In this document: one piece after another, positions 34,697-44,371 of the stretch | How the letters are laid out: the number at the start of each line of letters is the position of its first letter | How positions within the stretch are numbered: the stretch's first letter is position 1 | DNA from: Methylophilaceae bacterium | GTDB taxonomy: Bacteria > Pseudomonadota > Gammaproteobacteria > Burkholderiales > Methylophilaceae | Direction of reading: 5' to 3' | DNA length: 64,000 nucleotides | NCBI GenBank assembly: GCA_028122555.1 | Contig: JAOHSH010000002.1 | Span: 1 to 64,000 of the forward strand | The notes under the pieces: model-generated | Seen by the model: the letters and a program-made list of their open reading frames with translations, nothing else | Database searches by the model: none | Told to the model about the DNA's origin: nothing | Position numbers and translations under genes: made by a program

Positions 34697-35996
34697 TGTT
34701 TCTAATAATCCTATATTTTGCAGATTCTGAATGTGCATGCAAACCCTCATCTTCCGCAAGAGATGATGCAACATGTCCTAATTGACTTGCAGTTTCTGAA
34801 GACAAATTAATTAAACTAGATCTTTTTTGAAAGTCATAAACACCTAAAGGAGATGAAAATCTAGCTGTTCCTGATGTTGGTAAAACGTGGTTTGGACCTG
34901 CACAATAATCCCCGACTGCTTCACAAGTATTTTTACCCATAAAAATTGCCCCCGCATGATTGATATCTTTTAATAACTCTTCAGGGAATTCAACTGAAAG
35001 CTCAAGATGCTCGGGAGCTATATAATCTGATATTGCAGCTGCTTCTTTTAGATCCTTGGCAAGAATAAAAATTCCTCTACTCTGTAAAGAAGAAATAATT
35101 ACGTCTTTTCTAGTCATGCCATCAATTAATTTATCAATACTGGTCATAACTAAATTTACAAAATTTGGATCTGTAGCAATTAAGATTGATTGAGATAATT
35201 CATCATGCTCCGCTTGAGAAAATAGATCCATTGCAATCCAGTCAGGGTTTGTTTTTCCATCACAAATAATAGTTATCTCTGAGGGTCCTGCAATCATATC
35301 TATTCCTACAGTTCCAAATACCCTTCTCTTCGCCTCAGCTACATAAGCGTTTCCTGGGCCAACAATTTTATCAACTCTTGGTATCGTTTCAGTTCCAAAA
35401 GCTAGAGCAGCTATTGCTTGTGCACCACCTATTGTAAAAACTCTATCAACTTTTGCTATTTTTGCAGCAGCTAAAACTAAATCATTTTTTTCGCCATTTG
35501 GTGTCGGAACCACCATAACCAAATCTTTTACTCCAGCAATCTTTGCAGGTATAGCATTCATTAAAACTGAAGAGGGGTAAGCTGCTTTCCCTCCTGGAAC
35601 GTATAAACCTACACGATCTAAAGGGGATATTTTTTGTCCATAAGTCGAGTCATACTTATCTTTATATGACCAAGATTCAGTTTTTTGTTTTAGATGGAAC
35701 TCTTTAATTCTTTCTGCAGAAAGTTCTAGAAATCCTTTTGTTTCATGTGGAATTCTATTTAATGATTCTATTAATTCTTCTTGAACTATTTCTAGACTTT
35801 GCAAGCTGTTAGTATTTACTCGATCAAATTTCTTCGTATACTCTAAAACAGCTTTATCACCATGAAGTTTAACTTGGTTAATAATATTATTAGTAGTTTT
35901 AATAATTTCTTCATTATCAATAGCTGCAAAAGTCAAGAGGCCCTTTAGCTCTGATAAAAAATTATTATCAGTTGATTTTAATCTTTTAATATCCAC
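34689..35996 (-). CDS. hisD: Histidinol dehydrogenase
   Basis: [41 protein letters not shown]. Confidence 0.97.
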   Translation of the reverse strand: MDIKRLKSTDNNFLSELKGLLTFAAIDNEEIIKTTNNIINQVKLHGDKAVLEYTKKFDRVNTNSLQSLEIVQEELIESLNRIPHETKGFLELSAERIKEFHLKQKTESWSYKDKYDSTYGQKISPLDRVGLYVPGGKAAYPSSVLMNAIPAKIAGVKDLVMVVPTPNGEKNDLVLAAAKIAKVDRVFTIGGAQAIAALAFGTETIPRVDKIVGPGNAYVAEAKRRVFGTVGIDMIAGPSEITIICDGKTNPDWIAMDLFSQAEHDELSQSILIATDPNFVNLVMTSIDKLIDGMTRKDVIISSLQSRGIFILAKDLKEAAAISDYIAPEHLELSVEFPEELLKDINHAGAIFMGKNTCEAVGDYCAGPNHVLPTSGTARFSSPLGVYDFQKRSSLINLSSETASQLGHVASSLAEDEGLHAHSESAKYRIIRNNE

Positions 35997-35999
35997 GAT

Positions 36000-36638
36000 T
36001 TAATTTAAAATTGCATTTGAAAATTTATCAATCATTGGCTGAAGAATTTCTCTATTATTCTTTAAAGAAGCTTTATTTACTATTAGCCTAGAACTAATAT
36101 CTCCTATTTCTTCAACTGCTTCTAGTTGGTTAGCCTCTAAAGTCTTTCCTGAACTTACTAAATCTACAATTACATCTGATAAACCTACAATAGGCGCAAG
36201 CTCCATAGACCCATATAATTTAATTAAATCTATATGTAAACCTTTTTGAGCAAAGTGTTTTCTTGCGACATCAATATACTTTGAAGCAACTCTTAAGCGT
36301 TTACCTTTTTTTATATTTTCTTTGTAATTAAAATCTTTTCTACAGGCAACCATCATCTTACATTTAGCAATATTTAAATTTAATGGTTGATAAAGCCCAA
36401 CTCCCTTATATTCATCTAAAATATCTTTACCTGCAATCCCTAAATCAGCTCCACCCCATTCAACATAAGTAGGAACATCTGAAGCACGAACTATAATAAG
36501 CTGAATTTTTTCATCATTTGTTTTTAAAACTAATTTTCGTGAAGTTTCTGGATCTTCTTCACAATAAATTCCAGCAGAATTAAGAATTGGCATAGTCTCA
36601 GAAAAGATTCTTCCCTTTGATAAAGCAATTGTAATCAT
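36000..36638 (-). CDS. hisG: ATP phosphoribosyltransferase (short form)
   Basis: [30 protein letters not shown]. Confidence 0.96.
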   Translation of the reverse strand: MITIALSKGRIFSETMPILNSAGIYCEEDPETSRKLVLKTNDEKIQLIIVRASDVPTYVEWGGADLGIAGKDILDEYKGVGLYQPLNLNIAKCKMMVACRKDFNYKENIKKGKRLRVASKYIDVARKHFAQKGLHIDLIKLYGSMELAPIVGLSDVIVDLVSSGKTLEANQLEAVEEIGDISSRLIVNKASLKNNREILQPMIDKFSNAILN

Positions 36639-36639
36639 T

Positions 36640-37908
36640 TTAGCTAACCCTCTCTATATGTGCTCCAATTTGGTTAAATTTCTTTTCTAAATTCTCATAG
36701 CCTCTATCTAAGTGATAAATTCTATCAATTACAGTAGTACCCTTAGCAGATAAAGCAGCAAGGACTAATGACGCAGACGCTCTTAAATCTGTTGCCATAA
36801 CACTTGCGCCCTCTAGAACTTTACCACCTCTTGAAACTGCTAGATTTTGATTTATAACAATATCAGCCCCCATTCTAATTAACTCTTGAACATGCATAAA
36901 CCTATTTTCAAAAATAGTTTCTTTTATTTTGCTAACACCCTCCGCAACTGTATTTAATGCCATAAATTGTGCTTGCATATCAGTTGGAAACCCTGGGTAA
37001 GGAGCTGTTTCAAGATTTACAGATTTTAACTTACCGTTACTTTTAATACTAACAATATTATCTGTCTTGATAACATCAACTCCCGCTTCTTTAAGTTTAC
37101 TTATAACCGAGGTCATTTTATCTGACTCAACTCCAATACAATTTATTTCTCCTGCTGTCATAGCAGCAGCTACCATATAAGTCCCTGCTTCGATACGATC
37201 AAAAATTATCGAATGTTCTGCACCATTTAATTCATCTACTCCTTCAATTGTAATTATAGCAGTCCCTAACCCCTTAATAATTGCTCCCATCTTGACTAAA
37301 CAATTACCTAAATCGATAACTTCAGGTTCTTTTGCACAATTTTTAAGTATGGTAACTCCATTAGCTAGACATGCTGCCATCATTAAATTCTCAGTACCAG
37401 TCACAGTAACTTGACTCATAGAAATTTCAGCTCCAATTAATCTATTGTTAGGCAGATGCTCGGTAGATGCAACTATATCTCCAGATTCATTTTTAATTTT
37501 AGCTCCCATTGCTTCGAAACCTTTAATATGGATATCAACAGGTCTAGAACCAATTGCGCAACCTCCGGGACGAGCAACCCTTGCGTGTCCAAATCTTGAA
37601 AGCAGAGGACCTAAAACAAGTATAGATGCTCTCATTGTTTTAACTAAATCATAAGGTGCATGAAAATCTTTTATGTTACGAGCTTTTAGAGTAAGTAAAG
37701 AATCGGTCTTTAGTATTTCTACACCCATAGAAAACAATAGTTTCTCAGTTGTATTTATATCAAAAAGATTGGGAACATTTTTTAATTTTAATGCTTCTTT
37801 AGATAACAAAGAAGCAATCAAGATAGGTAAAGCAGCATTTTTAGCCCCGGAGATATAAACATCGCCATATAGCTTTCTTTGACCATTTATTATAAGTTTA
37901 TCCAACAA
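36640..37908 (-). CDS. murA: UDP-N-acetylglucosamine 1-carboxyvinyltransferase
   Basis: [15 protein letters not shown] catalytic Cys loop. Confidence 0.98.
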   Translation of the reverse strand: MLDKLIINGQRKLYGDVYISGAKNAALPILIASLLSKEALKLKNVPNLFDINTTEKLLFSMGVEILKTDSLLTLKARNIKDFHAPYDLVKTMRASILVLGPLLSRFGHARVARPGGCAIGSRPVDIHIKGFEAMGAKIKNESGDIVASTEHLPNNRLIGAEISMSQVTVTGTENLMMAACLANGVTILKNCAKEPEVIDLGNCLVKMGAIIKGLGTAIITIEGVDELNGAEHSIIFDRIEAGTYMVAAAMTAGEINCIGVESDKMTSVISKLKEAGVDVIKTDNIVSIKSNGKLKSVNLETAPYPGFPTDMQAQFMALNTVAEGVSKIKETIFENRFMHVQELIRMGADIVINQNLAVSRGGKVLEGASVMATDLRASASLVLAALSAKGTTVIDRIYHLDRGYENLEKKFNQIGAHIERVS

Positions 37909-38229
37909 CTAGCCCTGCGATATGAGTTTAGTAAGCTCCCCAGATTCATACATTTCTTTTATGATATCTGCTCCTCCGACAAACTCTCCTTTTACATAAA
38001 GCTGAGGAATTGTTGGCCAATTTGAAAAAATCTTTATACCTTCTCGTATATCAGGATCCTGCAATACGTCGCATGTTTCATATTTTGAACCACATGCATC
38101 TAGAACCTGGCAGGCTAAGCTTGAGAATCCACATTGAGGAAACTTAGGATTACCTTTCATAAAAAGAAGTATTTCATTCTCATCAATTAATTGTTTAATT
38201 TTTAAATTATCATCCATTATTTTCTCCAT
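37909..38229 (-). CDS. grxD: Monothiol glutaredoxin
   Basis: FMKGNPKFPQCGFSSLACQVLDACG (CGFS); WPTIPQLYVKGEFVGGADI. Confidence 0.96.
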   Translation of the reverse strand: MEKIMDDNLKIKQLIDENEILLFMKGNPKFPQCGFSSLACQVLDACGSKYETCDVLQDPDIREGIKIFSNWPTIPQLYVKGEFVGGADIIKEMYESGELTKLISQG

Positions 38230-38235
38230 TATTCA

Positions 38236-38475
38236 TTAATTATTTCTCCATTGTTCTGGTGTTAATGTTTTTATAGATAAAGCATGAATCTCTTGTTTCA
38301 TCATTCCTTCTAGAGCTTCATAAACTATTTGATGTTGTTTTATCATAGATTTATCTATAAAAAGGGGGCTAACAATAATTGCTTCAAAGTGAGTTCCATC
38401 GTCTCCTTTAACTTGAATAAAATCACAATCTAAATTTTTAGCAATAATATCTTTTATTTGATCTGGAAGTAACAT
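38236..38475 (-). CDS. ibaG: BolA/IbaG family protein
   Basis: 79 aa BolA-like ORF; adjacent to murA, grxD and mla genes. Confidence 0.88.
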   Translation of the reverse strand: MLLPDQIKDIIAKNLDCDFIQVKGDDGTHFEAIIVSPLFIDKSMIKQHQIVYEALEGMMKQEIHALSIKTLTPEQWRNN

Positions 38476-39252
38476 TTATCCCCTTAGTTTATAACCAGAT
38501 TTTAGCATTTGTATCGTAAAATAAGACAAGACAATAAAAAATAAAATAACAATACTTAAACTAAGATAAGGTGATACGTCAGATTGGCCAAAAAACCCAT
38601 ACCTAAAACCATCAATCATATAAAAAAACGGATTTAATTGTGACACTTTTTGCCAAGATGCAGGCAATGAATGAATTGAATAAAATACTCCAGATAGCAT
38701 TGACAAGGGCATAATTACAAAATTTCCAAAGGCTGCCATTTGATCAAATCGATCTGACCAAACTCCAGCGATTATTCCAAATGCTCCCATAAGACCTCCT
38801 CCAAAAATAGCAAATAAAAATACTATCCAAGGGTGCTCTATAGGCAAATCAACATATAAAATAGCAATTAAATAAATACAAATACCTACAAATATACCTC
38901 TTGCTATTGATGAAACAAGAAACGCAAAAAATAACTGAATGTAACTTAAAGGGGTTAATAGAAGAAAAACAATATTCCCCATTACTTTTGATTGAATTAA
39001 GCTTGACGAGCTATTAGAAAAGGCATTTTGTAAAAGAGACATCATAATTAATCCAGGAATTAAAAAGGCCATATAAGGAACCCCTTCATATACTTCGAGA
39101 CGACTATCTAGGACGTGAGAAAAGATTAATAGATATAATATTCCTGTAATTACAGGTGCAGCAACAGTTTGAAAAGCCACACGCCAAAATCTAAGGAGTT
39201 CTTTCTTTAAAAGTGTCCATGTTCCTAAAAATTGATTTCTCAAACTATTCAT
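38476..39252 (-). CDS. ABC-2 type transporter permease
   Basis: Multi-TM ORF; PLSMLSGVFYSIHSLP. Confidence 0.9.
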   Translation of the reverse strand: MNSLRNQFLGTWTLLKKELLRFWRVAFQTVAAPVITGILYLLIFSHVLDSRLEVYEGVPYMAFLIPGLIMMSLLQNAFSNSSSSLIQSKVMGNIVFLLLTPLSYIQLFFAFLVSSIARGIFVGICIYLIAILYVDLPIEHPWIVFLFAIFGGGLMGAFGIIAGVWSDRFDQMAAFGNFVIMPLSMLSGVFYSIHSLPASWQKVSQLNPFFYMIDGFRYGFFGQSDVSPYLSLSIVILFFIVLSYFTIQMLKSGYKLRG

Positions 39253-39253
39253 A

Positions 39254-40171
39254 CTAATTTTTATTCCCCGTTAGTTTCAAGAAAACATTTTCTAGGTCTT
39301 GATCTACAGTTTCCATATCCAGTATCTCTATAGATTCTTTATTTAATGCTGCAATAATTTTACTAATATCAGTAATTTTTTTTAACTCAAAAGTATAAAA
39401 TTCATTATCAACTGAAAAATTTATTTCTTTAATGCTACTTGGTAATTTAAATAATTTTTTTGCGGAAAGTCTAAGTTTCAAATTTTTTGCAGCAAATTTT
39501 TTCAAAAGATTAGTAGTTGTATCTAAAGCAACTAATCTACCAGCTCTCAGCATAGCCACTCTATTGCATAGAGCCTCTGCTTCCTCTAGATAGTGTGTGG
39601 TTAATACAATTGTATGCCCTTCATTATTTAATTCTTTAATGAAATCCCATAATTTCTGTCTCAGCTCAACATCAACACCAGCAGTTGGCTCATCTAAAAC
39701 AATTATAGGTGGCCTATGAACCAATGCTTGAGCAATTAATGCTCTTCTTTTCATACCTCCGGATAACATTCTCATATTAGTAGAGGCTTTTGCTGACAAA
39801 TCTAAACGTTCGATAATTTCATCAACCCAAATATCATTAGTTTTTCCTTTGCCAAAATAACCTGCCTGAAAACGAAGCATCTCTCTTAAATTAAAGAATG
39901 GATCAAAAACTAATTCTTGAGGAACAATCCCTAGAGAATGTCTAGCATTTTGATAATCTTTAACAACATCAAATCCCATTGCTGATATAGATCCAGATGT
40001 TGGTCTGACTAATCCAGCTAGCATATTAATTAAAGTTGACTTACCTGCCCCGTTTGGCCCAAGTAAACCAAAAAACTCTCCCTCCTCAATTGACAAAGTA
40101 ATCCCATTAACAGCTTTTAATTGACCATAATTTTTCTTAACACTCTTAAATGCAATAGCTTTTTTCATCAA
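39254..40171 (-). CDS. ABC-2 type transporter ATP-binding protein
   Basis: Walker A GPNGAGKST; LSGGMKRR; Walker B IIVLDEP. Confidence 0.96.
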   Translation of the reverse strand: MMKKAIAFKSVKKNYGQLKAVNGITLSIEEGEFFGLLGPNGAGKSTLINMLAGLVRPTSGSISAMGFDVVKDYQNARHSLGIVPQELVFDPFFNLREMLRFQAGYFGKGKTNDIWVDEIIERLDLSAKASTNMRMLSGGMKRRALIAQALVHRPPIIVLDEPTAGVDVELRQKLWDFIKELNNEGHTIVLTTHYLEEAEALCNRVAMLRAGRLVALDTTTNLLKKFAAKNLKLRLSAKKLFKLPSSIKEINFSVDNEFYTFELKKITDISKIIAALNKESIEILDMETVDQDLENVFLKLTGNKN

Positions 40172-40215
40172 ATTCTTAATTGATCTCTTATTTTTTTTGT
40201 ATATTGAAAATAATA

Positions 40216-40497
40216 TTATGAAATAAATTTTTCTACGCCATAAAGCTTGGCTAGACTTTCTAGATTAGATGGAGTATTTTTTATTCTCACAGTTTTGTTA
40301 TATTTTTTAGCTTGTCGTTTCCATTCAAATATTAATCCTAGCAATGATGTATCTACTTCTTCGACCTGAATTAAGTCAATTAAAACAGAATTTTTCCATT
40401 CATAGCCTATTGTTAATTCCATAATACTAGGTGCTTGAATTAAAGTAATATCACCTTTCATAATCCAATTTGTATTTTGAAACTCTATTGAATTCAC
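40216..40497 (-). CDS. mlaB: STAS domain protein, MlaB-like
   Basis: SVLIDLIQVEEVDTSLLGLIFEWKRQA; Mla operon position. Confidence 0.8.
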   Translation of the reverse strand: MNSIEFQNTNWIMKGDITLIQAPSIMELTIGYEWKNSVLIDLIQVEEVDTSLLGLIFEWKRQAKKYNKTVRIKNTPSNLESLAKLYGVEKFIS

Positions 40498-41102
40498 TTT
40501 TTATTTTTACCTTTATTTTTTTTAGCTAATTTCTTAATTAATGTATCCATCCCATTACGCTTAATCTCGCTGGAAAATTGACTTCTATAATTAGTAACTA
40601 AACTTACCCCTTCAATCACAATATCAAAAACTAGCCAATTTCCAGTACTCTTTGATAGCGCATAATTAACATTAATTGGCTGAGCGCCACTTTGAATAAT
40701 AGAACTTTTAACTATTACAATTTCATCTTTATCAGACATTCTCGTTGGTTTAAATTCTATTTTTTGATCTTTATATTTTGATAGGGCTACTGCATATGTT
40801 TTCAGTAAAAGTGTTCTAAATTCAACAATAAAGCCTTTTTTTTGATTAGCACTTGCGGTTCTCCAGGCTCGACCCAAAACTAATCGTGCAACTTTTTCAA
40901 AATCAAAATTTGGAAGTATTTTTTCCTCAGCTAATTTATAAATTTTTTCTTTATTTCCTTTCTGAATCTCTTGATCTGCTTTAATAGCGAAAATTACATC
41001 TTCAGCTGTTTTTTTTACTAGCTCTTCAGGACCCAAGGCACCTAGAGTATTAGATGAAAAGAATACTCCTAATAAAAATAATTTAATAATAAAATTTTTC
41101 AA
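40494..41102 (-). CDS. mlaC: Phospholipid-binding protein MlaC
   Basis: Signal peptide; KILPNFDFEKVARLVLGRAWRTAS. Confidence 0.92.
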   Translation of the reverse strand: MKNFIIKLFLLGVFFSSNTLGALGPEELVKKTAEDVIFAIKADQEIQKGNKEKIYKLAEEKILPNFDFEKVARLVLGRAWRTASANQKKGFIVEFRTLLLKTYAVALSKYKDQKIEFKPTRMSDKDEIVIVKSSIIQSGAQPINVNYALSKSTGNWLVFDIVIEGVSLVTNYRSQFSSEIKRNGMDTLIKKLAKKNKGKNKK

Positions 41103-41103
41103 T

Positions 41104-41568
41104 TTACTCTTCCTCTTCGGATGCCTTACTATAAAGAAATTGACTAATTAATTTTTCTAAAACAACTGCGTCTTGAGTCTGGGTAATTCTATCTCCTTCA
41201 GCAAGATTATCCATATCTCCACCTGCTTCTAAGCCAACATATTGTTCTCCAAGGAGGCCTGCTGTATAAATATTTGCAAAGGTATCTTTTGGAAAAACGT
41301 ATCGATTATCTATGTCCATTCTAACGATTGCATGATAAGCCTTAGTATCAAAAATAATTGATTTGACTCTTCCTACTACAACCCCTGCCGCTTTAATAGG
41401 AGCTCTTGGTTTTAATCCTCCGATATTTTCAAAGTGGGCTATAACTGAATAAGTTTCCCTTATATCATTAGAAGTTAAATTTCCAACCTTCATAGCGAGA
41501 CCAAGCAAAGAGATTACTCCTACTGCTACAAAAATTCCAACCCATGCGTCAAGTTTTATTTTATCCAT
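41104..41568 (-). CDS. mlaD: MCE-domain protein MlaD
   Basis: GIFVAVGVISLLGLAMKVGN; FENIGGLKPRAPIKAAGVVVGRV. Confidence 0.94.
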   Translation of the reverse strand: MDKIKLDAWVGIFVAVGVISLLGLAMKVGNLTSNDIRETYSVIAHFENIGGLKPRAPIKAAGVVVGRVKSIIFDTKAYHAIVRMDIDNRYVFPKDTFANIYTAGLLGEQYVGLEAGGDMDNLAEGDRITQTQDAVVLEKLISQFLYSKASEEEE

Positions 41569-41590
41569 AAAGTTTCCTTAATTAACAAGT

Positions 41591-42379
41591 TTACCCACCA
41601 AGCATAAAAGAGGTCAATATAAAATCTAGTCCCAATATTACTAAAGATGATGTAACTACAGTTCTTGTAGTAGCCCGACTAACTCCTTCAGCAGTCGGTG
41701 GCGCATCAAAACCTTCAAAAAGAGCAATTATGGTGCAAGCTACACCAAATACTAAACTTTTTATAACTCCATTAACAATATCATATCTAAAATCAACATT
41801 TGCCTGCATTTGAGACCAAAACGCACCCTCATCAACTCCAATTACAATAACAGCTACAACATAACCTCCAAGTATTCCAACCATTGAAAAGATGGATGCT
41901 AATATTGGCATTGCAATCACGCCAGCCCAAAAACGAGGAGCAATAATTCTTCCAACAGGATTAACCGCCATCATCTCCATTGCTGATAATTGCTCAGTTG
42001 CTTTCATTAGTCCAATTTCTGCAGTAATTGCAGTTCCAGCTCTACCAGCAAAAAGAAGAGCCGTTACTACAGGGCCTAACTCTCTAACTAATGCAAGAGC
42101 AACTAATACACCTATTGCTTCAGATGACCCATATTTCTGAAGTGTATAATAACCTTGTAATCCTAGAACCATTCCTACAAAAAAAGCAGAAACTATAATA
42201 ATTACTAAAGACATTACACCAGTAAAATAAATTTCTTTCATAGTTAAATTAAACCTTTTAAAACTTTCTCCTGAGGAAATAAGAATTAAAAAGAATAATC
42301 TTGCAGCTGTTCCAAGGCGATTAATTCGGCTTGTAATTGAGTAACCGACTTTATCAAAAAAATTTATTAAGCTCTTCAT
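41591..42379 (-). CDS. mlaE: Phospholipid ABC transporter permease MlaE
   Basis: GMVLGLQGYYTLQKYGSSEAIG; ELGPVVTALLFAGRAG. Confidence 0.95.
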   Translation of the reverse strand: MKSLINFFDKVGYSITSRINRLGTAARLFFLILISSGESFKRFNLTMKEIYFTGVMSLVIIIVSAFFVGMVLGLQGYYTLQKYGSSEAIGVLVALALVRELGPVVTALLFAGRAGTAITAEIGLMKATEQLSAMEMMAVNPVGRIIAPRFWAGVIAMPILASIFSMVGILGGYVVAVIVIGVDEGAFWSQMQANVDFRYDIVNGVIKSLVFGVACTIIALFEGFDAPPTAEGVSRATTRTVVTSSLVILGLDFILTSFMLGG

Positions 42380-42391
42380 ATTTTTAAATTC

Positions 42392-43186
42392 CTAAAGTGC
42401 CAAATCTGAATTATAAGATGGTGCAGAAACATGAAATGGAACTGGTCCATCTTTTTCCGAATGAATAAATTGCTTTACAAAAGGAAGTTTTGAGGCCATT
42501 AATTGCTTCGGAGATCCTTCAGCAGCGACAACACCATCAGCAACAAAATAAATATAGTCTGCGAATGAAAAAGTTTCTGCAACATCATGAGTAACAATAA
42601 TTGAAGTTGCTCCAAGAGCATCATTTAATGTACGAATTAAGTCACAAATTACAGCCATTGAGATTGGATCTAATCCTGCAAATGGCTCATCATACATAAT
42701 AATATCTGGGTCAAGTGCAATAGCCCTTGCTAGAGCAACTCTTCTTGCCATTCCTCCAGATAATTCTGTAGGCATTAACTTATAAGCCCCACGTAGGCCT
42801 ACGGCATTTAATTTCATTAAAACTAAATCTTTTATTATGTTTTCAGGAAGGTCGGTGTGTTCTCTCATTGGAAATGCAACATTCTCATAAACTGATAGAT
42901 CAGTAAATAATGCTCCATGCTGAAATAACATACCCATCTTACGTCTTAACTTATAAATACCCGATAGGTTCTGATCATGAACAATCTCTCCCTCAACAGA
43001 AACACTTCCTGAATTAGGTTTAATTTGACCTCCAATAAGTTTTAGAATAGTAGTTTTACCACTCCCACTGCCCCCCATAATTGCAGAAACCTTACCTCTC
43101 TGAAATTCCATATTGATTCCTTTATGGAGGAGTTCCTTGCCGTAACCAAAAGTAAGATTTTGAATATTTATTAAATTATCAGACAT
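42392..43186 (-). CDS. mlaF: Phospholipid ABC transporter ATPase MlaF
   Basis: GGSGSGKTTILKLIGG; ELSGGMARRVALARA. Confidence 0.95.
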   Translation of the reverse strand: MSDNLINIQNLTFGYGKELLHKGINMEFQRGKVSAIMGGSGSGKTTILKLIGGQIKPNSGSVSVEGEIVHDQNLSGIYKLRRKMGMLFQHGALFTDLSVYENVAFPMREHTDLPENIIKDLVLMKLNAVGLRGAYKLMPTELSGGMARRVALARAIALDPDIIMYDEPFAGLDPISMAVICDLIRTLNDALGATSIIVTHDVAETFSFADYIYFVADGVVAAEGSPKQLMASKLPFVKQFIHSEKDGPVPFHVSAPSYNSDLAL

Positions 43187-43243
43187 AATGTATTTCTATA
43201 TTAATTAATAAAATATATTTTACATTAAATTTATTAAAGTAAA

Positions 43244-44371
43244 CTAAAGTTCACCATAAGAATGCAAGCCCGATAAAAATAAATTAACTCCTAAAAATGC
43301 GAAAGTTGTAACAATTAAGCCCATCAAAGACCACCAAGCCAACACTGTTCCTCTAAGCCCCTTAATTAGTCTTAAATGAAGCCATGCTGCATAGTTTAAC
43401 CATACTATTAAAGCCCAGGTTTCTTTTGGATCCCATGACCAATATCCGCCCCAAGCCTCAGCAGCCCATACAGCGCCCAAAATTGTTGCAATTGTAAAAA
43501 ATATGAATCCAATTGATATCGCCTTATAAGTTAATTCATCCAATACATCTAAGTCTGGTAGATAATTTGCCATGATACTTTTATCTTTCAACAAATATGC
43601 AACTGAAATCATTGCTGCCATTGCAAAAGCCCCATATCCAATAAAATTTGCAGGCACATGAATTTTCATCCAATATGATTGGAGAGCTGGAACTAGTGGT
43701 TGTATCTCATTTGCCCCTTTTTCGAAGGTATACCAAAGGATAAAAGCAACAGCTGCCGTAATTATAATAAGCACAAAGGCTCCTAATTTTTTTATTTCTA
43801 ATTTTTCTTCATAATGAAGATAAAGTAAGGACGTAATAAGACAAAAAAGAACAAATACCTCATAAAGGTTACTTACGGGTATATGTCCAACATCAATACC
43901 AATTAAGTAAGACTCATACCAGCGAACTAGTAAGCCTATAAATCCCATCATTGTCGCTAACCAAGTTATTTTAGTTGCAAGATTTCCATAAAACTCTTGT
44001 CTACTAAATAAATAAACCCAATAGGTAACTAGACTTAATGGATATAAAGCAGTCATCCACATGATGGCTGACTGACTAGATAAAAAATATTTGAGGAAAA
44101 AATTGAGCTCTATTTGGTCCAAACTACCTTTGTAGAAAAAAATAGAAATAAAAGACAATAAAAAAGTATATACAAATAATTTCTTAAAATTTGGCCATAA
44201 ACTAGCCATCCAAGTAAATGTAATAGCTGACCCAATCAAGATAATAATTTCATAAATATCCATAAAGTTATTAAATTTTGATATTGCTAAAATAGTTAAG
44301 CACGCTAAAGCGATGCCAAACGAATAATCCATGAATTTATCTTTTATATTTCTTAACATTTTTAACCCCAT
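43244..44371 (-). CDS. ccsA: Cytochrome c biogenesis protein CcsA/CcsB family (System II)
   Basis: WGGYWSWDPKETWALIVWLNYAAWLH WWD motif; next to resB. Confidence 0.93.
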   Translation of the reverse strand: MGLKMLRNIKDKFMDYSFGIALACLTILAISKFNNFMDIYEIIILIGSAITFTWMASLWPNFKKLFVYTFLLSFISIFFYKGSLDQIELNFFLKYFLSSQSAIMWMTALYPLSLVTYWVYLFSRQEFYGNLATKITWLATMMGFIGLLVRWYESYLIGIDVGHIPVSNLYEVFVLFCLITSLLYLHYEEKLEIKKLGAFVLIIITAAVAFILWYTFEKGANEIQPLVPALQSYWMKIHVPANFIGYGAFAMAAMISVAYLLKDKSIMANYLPDLDVLDELTYKAISIGFIFFTIATILGAVWAAEAWGGYWSWDPKETWALIVWLNYAAWLHLRLIKGLRGTVLAWWSLMGLIVTTFAFLGVNLFLSGLHSYGEL

